A stretch of DNA of 28,940 nt, taken from the NCBI GenBank assembly GCA_937901895.1, contig CALGTD010000076.1:1-28940 (forward strand), read 5' to 3'. The notes under the pieces were generated by a model that was not told the DNA's origin, searched no databases, and worked only from the letters and a program-made list of their open reading frames with translations. A program made the position numbers and the translations under genes. Origin of the DNA: an uncultured Spartobacteria bacterium. Lineage in GTDB: Bacteria > Verrucomicrobiota > Verrucomicrobiia > Chthoniobacterales > JAATET01. Each line of letters starts with the position of its first letter. The first letter of the stretch is position 1. Below are positions 1-7,135 of this stretch, in pieces.

Positions 1-1
1 A

Positions 2-562
2 ACCGGCAAGACCGTGGGAGGCATCATGGTCAATACGCCAGGGCAAAACGACAACTCAGGATCGTTTGTCTGGGCGGCCAACGGCTACAACGGCTCCACC
101 AACGTGGAGGGACCCAACATTCGCGCGAACGGCTCAGGCTCGCCTGTCCCGACCCTGTCCCTCACCATCGGTGCCACGTATCTCATGCTCTTCGAGTTCA
201 ACGCCGCGGAACAAATGACCTCCGCCTGGCTGCTGAATGAGGCCCAGCTGACGAACTTCTACAGCTCGCTAAACGCCGCGACATTGAATGCCGCACCGGA
301 CAACACGGAGGATGCGGAAGGTGTCGTCTGGAGGGGGGCCGTCATCTCCGCGGACCCCCTCGGTTCAATGGACGAGCTGACGCTGATCGGGTTGGCGTCC
401 ACCCAGGGCGGAGCCTACGGATTCGACATCGACGAGATCCGGTTTTCGGACCAGAGCCTCCTCGAGGCCATCAGCAGCGTTCCGGAACCCTCCACGATCG
501 CGACGCTCGCGATCGGAGGTGTCGCAATCGGACTTGCAGTGCGCCGGCGGCGCAAGGCCTGA
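2..562 (+). CDS. PEP-CTERM sorting domain protein, 5' truncated by the window edge
   Basis: The reading frame is already open at the first full codon (position 2), so the N-terminus, and presumably a signal peptide, lies outside the window. What remains is a Gly/Asn/Ser-rich, low-lysine extracellular-type sequence of about 150 residues with alternating beta-strand patterns. It ends in a textbook PEP-CTERM tail: SSVPEPSTIA, a hydrophobic helix, then RRRRKA. By family knowledge this tail is recognised by an exosortase, which processes the protein and directs it to the cell surface or extracellular matrix. The piece FDIDEIRFSD resembles the end of a concanavalin/LamG-like fold seen in many such proteins, but that is a guess. 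A strong hairpin terminator follows 30 bp after the stop. The class is well supported; the specific function is unknown. Confidence 0.85.
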   Translation, partial: TGKTVGGIMVNTPGQNDNSGSFVWAANGYNGSTNVEGPNIRANGSGSPVPTLSLTIGATYLMLFEFNAAEQMTSAWLLNEAQLTNFYSSLNAATLNAAPDNTEDAEGVVWRGAVISADPLGSMDELTLIGLASTQGGAYGFDIDEIRFSDQSLLEAISSVPEPSTIATLAIGGVAIGLAVRRRRKA

Positions 563-592
563 GGCCGCACCTTCTGTTCAATGGGTTGTGTG

Positions 593-627
593 ACCGGCGG
601 ATTCTCCGAATCCGCCGGTTTGCTTTT
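593..627 (+). terminator. Rho-independent terminator after the PEP-CTERM gene
   Basis: A perfect 12-bp inverted repeat (ACCGGCGGATTC at 593-604 and GAATCCGCCGGT at 608-619) with a 3-nt TCC loop is followed by TTGCTTTT. It starts 30 bp after the stop codon at 562 and precedes the start of pxpA, so it most likely ends the upstream transcript. Confidence 0.85.
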
Positions 628-677
628 CGGGATTTCGAGGATTCCCCGGAGCGGGTTTCCTGTGGTTTTTGTCGGGG

Positions 678-1322
678 ATGAAAATGCTCCTCAATGCGGA
701 TCTCGGCGAAGGTGAGCCGGAGGAACGCACCGCCGCGCTCATGCGGCTCATCGACCTCGCAAATGTCGCCTGCGGCGGCCACGCGGGAAATCGCGAATCG
801 ATGGAACGTTGCGCCCGACTGGCTGCGGAGCATGGCGTAAAACTCGGCGCACACCCGGGACTGGCTGCGGATTTTGGTCGCGGCCGGGCGGATATCGACG
901 CTTCCGCACTGCGTGCGCTCGTGCAGGAACAGACATCCACGCTGGCGGCCGTCGCACCGCTCCATCACATCAAGCTCCACGGCGCGCTCTACCATGCCGT
1001 GGAATCCTCCGAAGCCCTTGCGCACGCCTATGTCGATACAGTGCGCGAGGTTTTTCCAGGCCTTGCGATCGTAGCCTTTGCCGGCGGGCGCGTGCTGCCG
1101 GCCGCACGCAAACTCGGAATGCAGGCCCTGGCGGAGGTATTTGCCGAGCGCGGATATCGCGAGGACGGCTCGCTGATTCCCCGCGGTGAACCGGGCGCTT
1201 TGATCGACGATCCCGCAGAAGTCGTGGCGCGGCTCCCAAGTCTCCGCGGCGACACGATCTGCGTGCATTCGGACTCGCCAAATGCACTCGCGATCGCCCG
1301 CGCAGTGAGAGCCGCTCTTTGA
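678..1322 (+). CDS. pxpA: LamB/YcsF family protein, 5-oxoprolinase subunit A (PxpA)
   Basis: PxpA works with PxpB and PxpC as the bacterial ATP-dependent 5-oxoprolinase, opening 5-oxoproline to glutamate in the cytoplasm. Family signatures are visible in order: LNADLGEG at the N-terminus, ANVACGGHAGN, the histidine segment KLGAHPG, IKLHGALYH, and EVFAERGYREDGSLIPRGEPGALI near the C-terminus, where the longer of these is quoted in pieces from one continuous stretch. I chose ATG 678 (MKMLLNADLGEG); TTG 669 and ATG 684 are alternatives. At 214 residues it is some 30 shorter than the roughly 245 residues of E. coli PxpA. The HPG loop is shortened and the usual CLHGD segment reads CVHSDSP. No pxpB or pxpC lies beside it, which is unusual because the three are often clustered. 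It converges with the next minus-strand gene, leaving 22 bp between the stops. Confidence 0.88.
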   Translation: MKMLLNADLGEGEPEERTAALMRLIDLANVACGGHAGNRESMERCARLAAEHGVKLGAHPGLAADFGRGRADIDASALRALVQEQTSTLAAVAPLHHIKLHGALYHAVESSEALAHAYVDTVREVFPGLAIVAFAGGRVLPAARKLGMQALAEVFAERGYREDGSLIPRGEPGALIDDPAEVVARLPSLRGDTICVHSDSPNALAIARAVRAAL

Positions 1323-1344
1323 CCGGGCACCCCGTGCCGACGGA

Positions 1345-2049
1345 TCAGCGACGGTCCATCAGAATGCGCAGGATGTAGAAGAACAGCAGCGCGACCGAGG
1401 CGAAGAGCGCGAGCGACGCGGCGACGTATTGGTCGGTCGAATAGCGGTAAAAGATGTTCGACGTGTGGTAGAGAATCGCAGCACCGGCGAAAGCGACCAT
1501 GACGGCGGCAAACACGACGCCAAGGGTGAACCCAAAGATGATGCTCGCCACGATGACGCCCATCGCAACAAAGCCGCCGATCGTCAGGATGCCGCGCAAG
1601 AACGAGAAATCCTTCTTCGTGATGACCACCACCGCGGTAAGCCCAAAGAACAAACCGAGCGTGAGCATCGCGGCGGTTGGGATGACCGTTCTATCCGAGA
1701 AGGAAATTGCGATGGCCAGAATCGGCAGGAAGATGACCGCCTCGGCGACGACGTAGAGCCCAAGGCCCGCGTATTGCATGGCCTTGCTCGTCGCAGAGTT
1801 CGCCCAGCTCTGGGCAAGCCACGAGGCCCCCATAAACAGGCCGAGAACGATGAGCCATGAATATTGTGACGCGCCCAGCCACTGGAACATGAGCGGCTTG
1901 AGAGGCGAATTCAGAAGAACGGCCTCGATCGCAACGAATGCAAGGATCGCGCCGGCGAGGTGCATGTAGGTGCGGCGAAGGAACCGGCTTCGATCGACCT
2001 GGCTCGCATCGGCGGCCACGACGTAGGGATTTCCGTAGGCGTTGTTCAT
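1345..2049 (-). CDS. Bax inhibitor-1/YccA family membrane protein
   Basis: A 234-residue protein with about seven hydrophobic segments and a hydrophilic N-terminus (MNNAYGNPYVV, then DRSRFLRRTYMHLAGA). The pattern of early Arg/Thr-Tyr before the first helix, the central AVIFLPILAIAI region and the C-terminal ILYHTSNIFYRYSTDQYVAAS segment are characteristic of the BI-1/YbhL/YccA family. These inner-membrane proteins are linked to calcium or proton leak and to modulation of membrane proteases such as FtsH; the role in this organism is not shown. The ATG at 2049 was chosen because upstream in-frame codons run into gluQ and give an Arg-rich, unrelated extension. It lies 37 bp downstream of gluQ on the same strand, so the two are probably cotranscribed. 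Confidence 0.9.
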   Translation of the reverse strand: MNNAYGNPYVVAADASQVDRSRFLRRTYMHLAGAILAFVAIEAVLLNSPLKPLMFQWLGASQYSWLIVLGLFMGASWLAQSWANSATSKAMQYAGLGLYVVAEAVIFLPILAIAISFSDRTVIPTAAMLTLGLFFGLTAVVVITKKDFSFLRGILTIGGFVAMGVIVASIIFGFTLGVVFAAVMVAFAGAAILYHTSNIFYRYSTDQYVAASLALFASVALLFFYILRILMDRR

Positions 2050-2086
2050 GGGATTTTGCGCACCGTGCGCGCGCAGACATGGCGAG

Positions 2087-2887
2087 TCAAGCCATTGCAA
2101 GGACTTCCCCGGGCGTGCGACCGGATTCTCGCAGCGCGCGAATCGACAAGGCGGCGTCGCGTTTCGCAAGCCTGCGGCCGGAGGAGCCGCGAACGAGCGG
2201 GCAATGGAAAAACGCGGGCGGTTCGGCGCCAAGCGCCCGGTAAATCAAAAGCTGCCGCGCGGTGGAGGTGAGCAGATCCTCGCCCCGCACCACCTCGGTG
2301 ATCCCCATCGCGATATCATCCGCCACCACGGCAAGCTCGTAGGCGGGCACATCGTCCCGACGCCAGACGACGAAGTCGCCGAAATCCCGCCCGGCCATGC
2401 GCTCCACACGTCCGCATCGCCCGTCCTCAAAGGCAATGACCTCCCCGTCGGGCACCCGGAAGCGCCAGTTGACACCCGCCGGCTCGTCCCATTTTTGCGC
2501 ATCCTCCGCGGGCCTCCGCCACTCCGACGGAAAGACCGGTTCCTCTTCGTGTGGAGCCTGCGTGGCGCGCTCCACATCGCGGCGGGAGTGCTCGGATGGG
2601 TAAAGAAATCCCCCGTCGCGCAGCCGTCGCCAGGCATCAAGGAACACCTCGCGCCGCCGGCTTTGCAGCACAGGTTCCCCATCCCAATCCAGCCCGAGCC
2701 ATTTGATATCCTCGACGCAGGCGGCGACGAACTCCGGCTTGCAGCGTTGCGGGTCGATGTCCTCGATGCGGAGAATCACCTCCCCTCCCGCCTCCCTTGC
2801 GCGCCGGTGCGCGATCGCAAACGTCGCCGCGTGACCGAGATGGAGATAACCGGTTGGGGTTGGGGCAATGCGGCCTCGGGGAGTCAT
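2087..2887 (-). CDS. gluQ: Glutamyl-Q tRNA(Asp) synthetase (GluQRS)
   Basis: GluQRS activates glutamate and attaches it to the queuosine at position 34 of tRNA(Asp). It is a paralogue of the glutamyl-tRNA synthetase catalytic core without an anticodon-binding domain, and the 266-residue length fits. The class I HIGH-like motif is PTPTGYLHLGH at residues 10-19, LRIEDIDPQR follows at about 39-48, and the KMSKS-like motif is RRLAKRD near the C-terminus. ATG 2887 puts the HIGH motif in its usual place; an in-frame ATG at 2941 would add 18 residues. The usual zinc site is missing: where many homologues have YPCxCSRR and a later YPGTCR, this protein reads YPSEHSRRD (96-104) and FPSEWR (119-124). 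It is first in an apparent operon with the BI-1 family gene. Confidence 0.92.
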   Translation of the reverse strand: MTPRGRIAPTPTGYLHLGHAATFAIAHRRAREAGGEVILRIEDIDPQRCKPEFVAACVEDIKWLGLDWDGEPVLQSRRREVFLDAWRRLRDGGFLYPSEHSRRDVERATQAPHEEEPVFPSEWRRPAEDAQKWDEPAGVNWRFRVPDGEVIAFEDGRCGRVERMAGRDFGDFVVWRRDDVPAYELAVVADDIAMGITEVVRGEDLLTSTARQLLIYRALGAEPPAFFHCPLVRGSSGRRLAKRDAALSIRALRESGRTPGEVLAMA

Positions 2888-2888
2888 G

Positions 2889-2922
2889 ATTGGCACTGGA
2901 AACAACTCGGATCCCTGCCAAT
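2889..2922. promoter_or_regulatory. 7-bp inverted repeat in the gluQ / S8 protease divergent gap
   Basis: ATTGGCA (2889-2895) and TGCCAAT (2916-2922) form a perfect 7-bp inverted repeat with 20 bp between the arms. It fills most of the 52-bp gap between the divergent starts of gluQ (2887, minus) and the S8 protease gene (2940, plus). The geometry would suit a dimeric regulator, but a repeat of this size could occur by chance. A plausible Shine-Dalgarno (GGGAG) for the protease gene sits just downstream at about 2928-2932. Confidence 0.25.
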
Positions 2923-2939
2923 AGTGCGGGAGTCCGTCC

Positions 2940-4817
2940 ATGAGTCAGCCAATTTTTCGCATGCGTTCCGCGGTGTGCGGGCTAGTTGCCCTCGCGTTGG
3001 GTGCGGCCACACCGTCGGCCCGCGCGATTCTCGCTGGCGACTACGACGGCACGATCGAGTCCGTCGAGACGGTCAACTTCCTCGTCGATGCCGGAATCTT
3101 CTACAACGCCGGCTATTTCGGCCAATCGACGGTGATTGCAAACGTCGAAGGCGGGCACGTCTGGAGCGGGCACGAGGTCTTCAACCGCTCGTCGTTCGGA
3201 CTGCCCGCCGCCCCGTCGCTGTTGTTCAATGCCTCGCCCGATCCCGTAACGGCACCGCACCTCGGCCAGGTCGACTACCACGCCACGGCGGTCGGCCACG
3301 TGCTGGCGGGCACGGGCGATGCCGGCGGAGGCAACCTCTCGCTTCTCGGCGCCGGGATGGCTCCGCTGGCGACGCTTTGGTCGGGCGCGATCGCGACCCA
3401 CTTCGACCGCACCGAGGAGAATGTCGGAAAATTCACGATTTCGAAGGAATCGTTCGTCACGCCCTACATCGCGTTTTTCGAGGGCTCGCTCGGTCGCAAG
3501 GCGGACGTGATCAACAGCAGCTGGGGATACACGGATGCCGCCGCCACCGAAGAGGAAACGCGCATCCTGGATGGGCTTGCCGCCGCGAATCCCACGGTCG
3601 CGCTGGTCACCGCCGCGGGCAACTCCGGTCCGGACACCTCCCCGGGCGGCCCGGGCTCCGGTTACAACAGCATCACCGTTGGATCCCTTGGAGGGGCGTC
3701 CGGATCCGCGCCCTTTCTTTCACCATCCAGCTTCACCTCCGGAGGTCCGGCCGACTTTTACAATCCCGCGACAAACACGACACTGACCGGCGTCCGCGCG
3801 GCCGTGGACATTGCCGCGCCGGGCGAACAGCTCGCGCTCGCAGCGTATCTCGGCAAGTCGGGCATGCTCGCAGACCTGGTTGGCGACGGAAACGATGCCG
3901 ACGATTTGTATTTCGTGTTCAACCAGTCCGGCACGAGTTTCGCCTCGCCGGTGGTCGCCGGTGGCGTCGCGCTGTTGAAGGATGTTTCCCACAGCCCGTT
4001 CTATTTTGCGGATCAACCGCAGTCCCGGGACACCCGCGTAATCAAGTCCGTGCTGCAGGCGGGGGCAATCGCAACGATCGGGTGGGACAATGGCCAGCAT
4101 CTCGAGGACGGCGTGCTCGTCACCACGCAGGCGCTCGATTACTCCACCGGCGCCGGAAGGATGGACCTCACTCGCTCGGCCGAAATTTTCGTCGGTGGCA
4201 CCACGGACGTCGCCGGTGACGGCGGCGGATTCATTGCCGCCGTCGGATGGGACATCGGTGCCGTCCCGCTCGGCGGGTCAAACGACTATTTCTTCGACCT
4301 CGCTTTCGACGGGCATGTCGAGCTGACGGTCTCGCTCAACTGGTTCGTAAACACGAGCTGGGACGCAGTCCTCCAGACCGCCGAACACCTCAGCTTCGCA
4401 AATCTGAATCTCGAGGTCTGGACGGCCTTCGACGGCGTGCTCCTCTCCCAGGTCGCCAGCTCGGAGACACTCTACAACAACTCCGAATTTGTCCGCTTCG
4501 TGCTTGAGCCCGGCAGCTACGGTCTGCGAGTGGCGTTCGAAAATGTCGCATACGATTTGACGGGCTCTCTCATGAGCGAAACCTACGGGCTCGCATGGCT
4601 GGCGACGACGGTGACCGTTCCCGAGCCTTGGCATTGGGGAATCTCCCTCGCTGCCACAATGCTGATCTTCGCCATCCGGCGGCGGGTTCGGCTCCGCAGT
4701 TCGTCTGAAATTTCACAAACTGCCTGTTGCGTCAGCGCCGTCCCGGGGGCAGTGTGCCCGCCTGCAAACAACCACCATCTCCTCCTGCGTATCGGTCGTC
4801 GTCCCCCTTTTCAATGA
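2940..4817 (+). CDS. Secreted S8 (subtilisin-like) serine peptidase with PEP-CTERM anchor
   Basis: A 625-residue exported protease. Residues 1-29 form a Sec signal peptide ending SARA. The catalytic His segment is YHATAVGHVLAG (His114), the oxyanion Asn lies in AAGNSGPD (Asn228), and the nucleophile is in NQSGTSFASPVVAGG (Ser333). The first triad position, normally Asp in a DTG motif, reads ANVEGGHVW, giving Glu70 where Asp is expected. After the protease domain a beta-rich region of about 150 residues resembles a C-terminal pre-peptidase-type domain. A PEP-CTERM signal then starts at VPEPWHWG (560), with a helix and RRRVR at 580-584. A further 40 or so residues of unrelated composition follow the Arg cluster, which is unusual since such proteins normally stop there, and this tail overlaps the start region of the GT2 gene. 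It may degrade or process extracellular protein; the natural substrate is not evident. Confidence 0.87.
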   Translation: MSQPIFRMRSAVCGLVALALGAATPSARAILAGDYDGTIESVETVNFLVDAGIFYNAGYFGQSTVIANVEGGHVWSGHEVFNRSSFGLPAAPSLLFNASPDPVTAPHLGQVDYHATAVGHVLAGTGDAGGGNLSLLGAGMAPLATLWSGAIATHFDRTEENVGKFTISKESFVTPYIAFFEGSLGRKADVINSSWGYTDAAATEEETRILDGLAAANPTVALVTAAGNSGPDTSPGGPGSGYNSITVGSLGGASGSAPFLSPSSFTSGGPADFYNPATNTTLTGVRAAVDIAAPGEQLALAAYLGKSGMLADLVGDGNDADDLYFVFNQSGTSFASPVVAGGVALLKDVSHSPFYFADQPQSRDTRVIKSVLQAGAIATIGWDNGQHLEDGVLVTTQALDYSTGAGRMDLTRSAEIFVGGTTDVAGDGGGFIAAVGWDIGAVPLGGSNDYFFDLAFDGHVELTVSLNWFVNTSWDAVLQTAEHLSFANLNLEVWTAFDGVLLSQVASSETLYNNSEFVRFVLEPGSYGLRVAFENVAYDLTGSLMSETYGLAWLATTVTVPEPWHWGISLAATMLIFAIRRRVRLRSSSEISQTACCVSAVPGAVCPPANNHHLLLRIGRRPPFQ

Positions 4818-5472
4818 GGCGGCGACCATTGGGAAGGTGCTGGGTTTCGTGCTCGCGCAGCCCTGCGTCGCCGAAGTGATCGTCGTCGATGACGCTTCGA
4901 CCGACGACTCCGCCGCCGCGGCGGATGCGATCGCTGAACTGGACTCCCGAGTGAAGATGTTCCGGCAGCCGTTCAATCAAGGCAAGGGCGCCGCCGTGCG
5001 CGCGGGATTCTCCCACGCCACCGCGGACCTCGTGCTCGTGCAGGACGCCGATCTCGAATACGACCCCGCCGACTACCCACGTCTTATCCGGCCGATCCTC
5101 GACGGACACGCCGACGTGGTTTTCGGCTCGAGGTTCATCGGCTCCGAGGCACACCGCGTCCTCTATTTCTGGCACTCGCTCGGTAACCAGTGTCTCACAC
5201 TCCTCTCGAACATGATCACGAACCTCAACCTCACCGACATGGAGTGCTGCTACAAAGTGTTCCGGCGTCCGGTGCTCGAACGGATCACGATCGAGGAGGA
5301 CCGCTTCGGCATTGAGCCCGAGATCACGGCAAAGGTCGCGAAACTCGGCGTGCGCATCTACGAGGTAGGCGTCAGCTATCGCGGACGGACTTACGCGGAG
5401 GGCAAGAAGATCGGCTGGCGCGACGGTGTTCGTGCTCTCGTCGCGATCCTCAAATACGGATTGGCTCGCTGA
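4762..5472 (+). CDS. GT2 family glycosyltransferase (polyprenyl-phosphate sugar synthase-like), start uncertain
   Basis: A family 2 glycosyltransferase of the dolichol-phosphate-mannose-synthase type. Motifs in order: VVVPLFNEAATIGK, VIVVDDASTDDS, the metal-binding VQDADLEYDP, VVFGSRF, then EDRFGIEPEITAKVAK and VSYRGRTYAEGKKIGW. It probably transfers a sugar from a nucleotide donor to a polyprenyl phosphate at the cytoplasmic face of the membrane. No C-terminal membrane helices are present. The start is problematic: the first in-frame ATG, GTG or TTG is GTG 4837, but that removes the essential PLFNEA segment. No such codon exists between the in-frame stop at 4663 and 4837. I extend to CTG 4762 (a GGGGG run lies 12 nt upstream); ATC 4777 is another candidate. 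The gene overlaps the end of the S8 gene and lies 19 bp before the next membrane protein gene. Confidence 0.85.
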   Translation: MQTTTISSCVSVVVPLFNEAATIGKVLGFVLAQPCVAEVIVVDDASTDDSAAAADAIAELDSRVKMFRQPFNQGKGAAVRAGFSHATADLVLVQDADLEYDPADYPRLIRPILDGHADVVFGSRFIGSEAHRVLYFWHSLGNQCLTLLSNMITNLNLTDMECCYKVFRRPVLERITIEEDRFGIEPEITAKVAKLGVRIYEVGVSYRGRTYAEGKKIGWRDGVRALVAILKYGLAR

Positions 5473-5491
5473 GCGCGAATCTGAACAGAGA

Positions 5492-7087
5492 ATGCGAAGC
5501 GAAATCGTTCCTTCAGGCGCCACCATCCTTTCACGGTGCCAATCACGGGTCGGGAGTTTTCTGACTCGTCACCCACTCGTCCGCGACGCGCTGTTCTGGT
5601 CGCTCCCCGCCGTGCTGCTCGGCGCGGTGTTGAGGCTCCTGCTGCTCCACTACTCGCCGTATGCCTACTGGGGCAGCGACTCGCGAAGTTACTTCGGGTT
5701 CACGAACGGCGTGATGAGCGAGTTCTATTTCAGCATCAACGAAAAGCGCCGTTACCTCTATCCGCTGTTTCTGTTGCCCGTCACGCTGCTGCCGGGCTCG
5801 GCCTTGAAGGCGCTCGCATGGATCCAGGCCGGCATGGGATTAGCCACGGTATTTGCGTTCGGCTATTTCGTGCGGCGTGTCTTTGCCGTCTGGAAACTGC
5901 TCCTCGTGCCGCTCACGGTGCTCCTCGCGGGACTTCCGGTATTCATCTGGTATGAGCACGAGCTGATCGCGGAATCCGTCTATTTCAACGGCATCGTCTG
6001 GATGCTCGCAGGCTGGGCGGCGTGGACAGCGCAACGCGATCCGGCCCGGGCACGAAGGCTCTTCTGGGCGTTCTTCGTCCCGCTGGCGATCATGGCGCTC
6101 ACGAAGCCGTCGGTAAAATTTCTCTGGCCGGGGGTGATCATCGCACTGATCGCCGTTTTCGCGTGGCGGGTGCTGCGCTGGCCGCAATGGGCCGCGATTG
6201 GAGCACTGTTCCTCGCGGGAACGACCGTCGGCGACGACGACCAGAGCGCCTGGCTGCTCTACACGACAGCATTTCCGCTCACGCAGGTGGACACCCCAAA
6301 ACACGCAGAATACAAGGCTGAGATCCGCGACTGGGTTCTCGAGCGTCGCGCGGATCTCGATCGTTACGACGAACGCGATGACGCCATCCACGATTTCCTG
6401 CGCGAGCCCGAGGCACAGGATGAGCGCCCACTGTGGCGGGATCTTGCGAAGGACGACGAGGCCGCTCTGGAACGCCTCTACAAGGAACTTGCCTTCGAGG
6501 GCATTGCCGCCAGACCCGATCTGTTTCTCTACGTCGCGATGCAACGGCTCGTCGGCTCCGCCAACATGACCGACTTCAAGGACGACCGCTTCGGCTCGAC
6601 TTATTTCGCGGATCGCTTCGCGGAACAGCTCGCGAACGATCGCAATCCCGACAGCATGGAGCGGCTTGCATTTGCGCTTCCGAAGGACGAGCCGATTCCC
6701 GACGCGGCGCAGTTTCGGGAATGGCTGGCACCGCATCCGCACTCGGCGGCGGCGAAATGGCTCACAGACTGGGTCCGCGCCTATCAACGCATCTGGGTGC
6801 TTGTCGATCGCCCGGAGGGCCCCCGTCCATCGCTCTGGAAATGCCGGCTCACCCCGCTGGGCTGGTGCGTGGTGCTCGGAGGCCTCCTCGCGTTGATCCC
6901 GCCCTATCTCCGCTCGACCGGGGTGTGGGTCATTGCGTTCGCCGGAGCGATGATCGCGACCTACATGGTCGGCATCGAGCACACGCGGTATTTCGCGGCG
7001 GTGTGGCCGGTCGCGTTTCTCGCACTCGGAGTGCTGATCGACTTCCCCGCCCGGGTGCTCCTGCGCATTCAGCCCAACGGCGGCTGA
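5492..7087 (+). CDS. Polytopic membrane protein, GT-C-like glycosyltransferase candidate
   Basis: A 531-residue membrane protein with roughly eight to ten hydrophobic segments, one near residue 30, several between about 75 and 250, and three near the C-terminus. After the first helix comes YWGSDSRSYFGF, reminiscent of the acidic loop that binds the lipid-phosphate sugar donor in GT-C enzymes (PMT/ArnT/GT39 type). A charged, soluble region of about 180 residues lies between the helix groups (about 250-430) and includes DRYDERDD and many Asp/Glu residues. I do not recognise a precise family. The 19-bp spacing from a GT2 gene that would make polyprenyl-phosphate sugars, and the EamA gene 48 bp downstream, support a role in transferring a lipid-linked sugar on the periplasmic side. 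ATG 5492 was chosen because upstream codons lie inside the GT2 gene. Confidence 0.75.
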   Translation: MRSEIVPSGATILSRCQSRVGSFLTRHPLVRDALFWSLPAVLLGAVLRLLLLHYSPYAYWGSDSRSYFGFTNGVMSEFYFSINEKRRYLYPLFLLPVTLLPGSALKALAWIQAGMGLATVFAFGYFVRRVFAVWKLLLVPLTVLLAGLPVFIWYEHELIAESVYFNGIVWMLAGWAAWTAQRDPARARRLFWAFFVPLAIMALTKPSVKFLWPGVIIALIAVFAWRVLRWPQWAAIGALFLAGTTVGDDDQSAWLLYTTAFPLTQVDTPKHAEYKAEIRDWVLERRADLDRYDERDDAIHDFLREPEAQDERPLWRDLAKDDEAALERLYKELAFEGIAARPDLFLYVAMQRLVGSANMTDFKDDRFGSTYFADRFAEQLANDRNPDSMERLAFALPKDEPIPDAAQFREWLAPHPHSAAAKWLTDWVRAYQRIWVLVDRPEGPRPSLWKCRLTPLGWCVVLGGLLALIPPYLRSTGVWVIAFAGAMIATYMVGIEHTRYFAAVWPVAFLALGVLIDFPARVLLRIQPNGG

Positions 7088-7135
7088 GAATTTGGATCGC
7101 GAATCACGCGGCGTTCGGATAATCAACGCACCGTC

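Noticed and set aside
1325..1341. Short hairpin GGCAC-CCC-GTGCC between pxpA and the BI-1 gene
   Set aside because: The stem is only five pairs and no T-run follows on either strand.
2042..4219. Very long open frame (about 725 codons) on the plus strand across gluQ and the S8 gene
   Set aside because: It is antisense to gluQ and out of frame with the protease; its product is an Arg/Gly-rich shadow with no motif, while gluQ and the protease have clear motifs.
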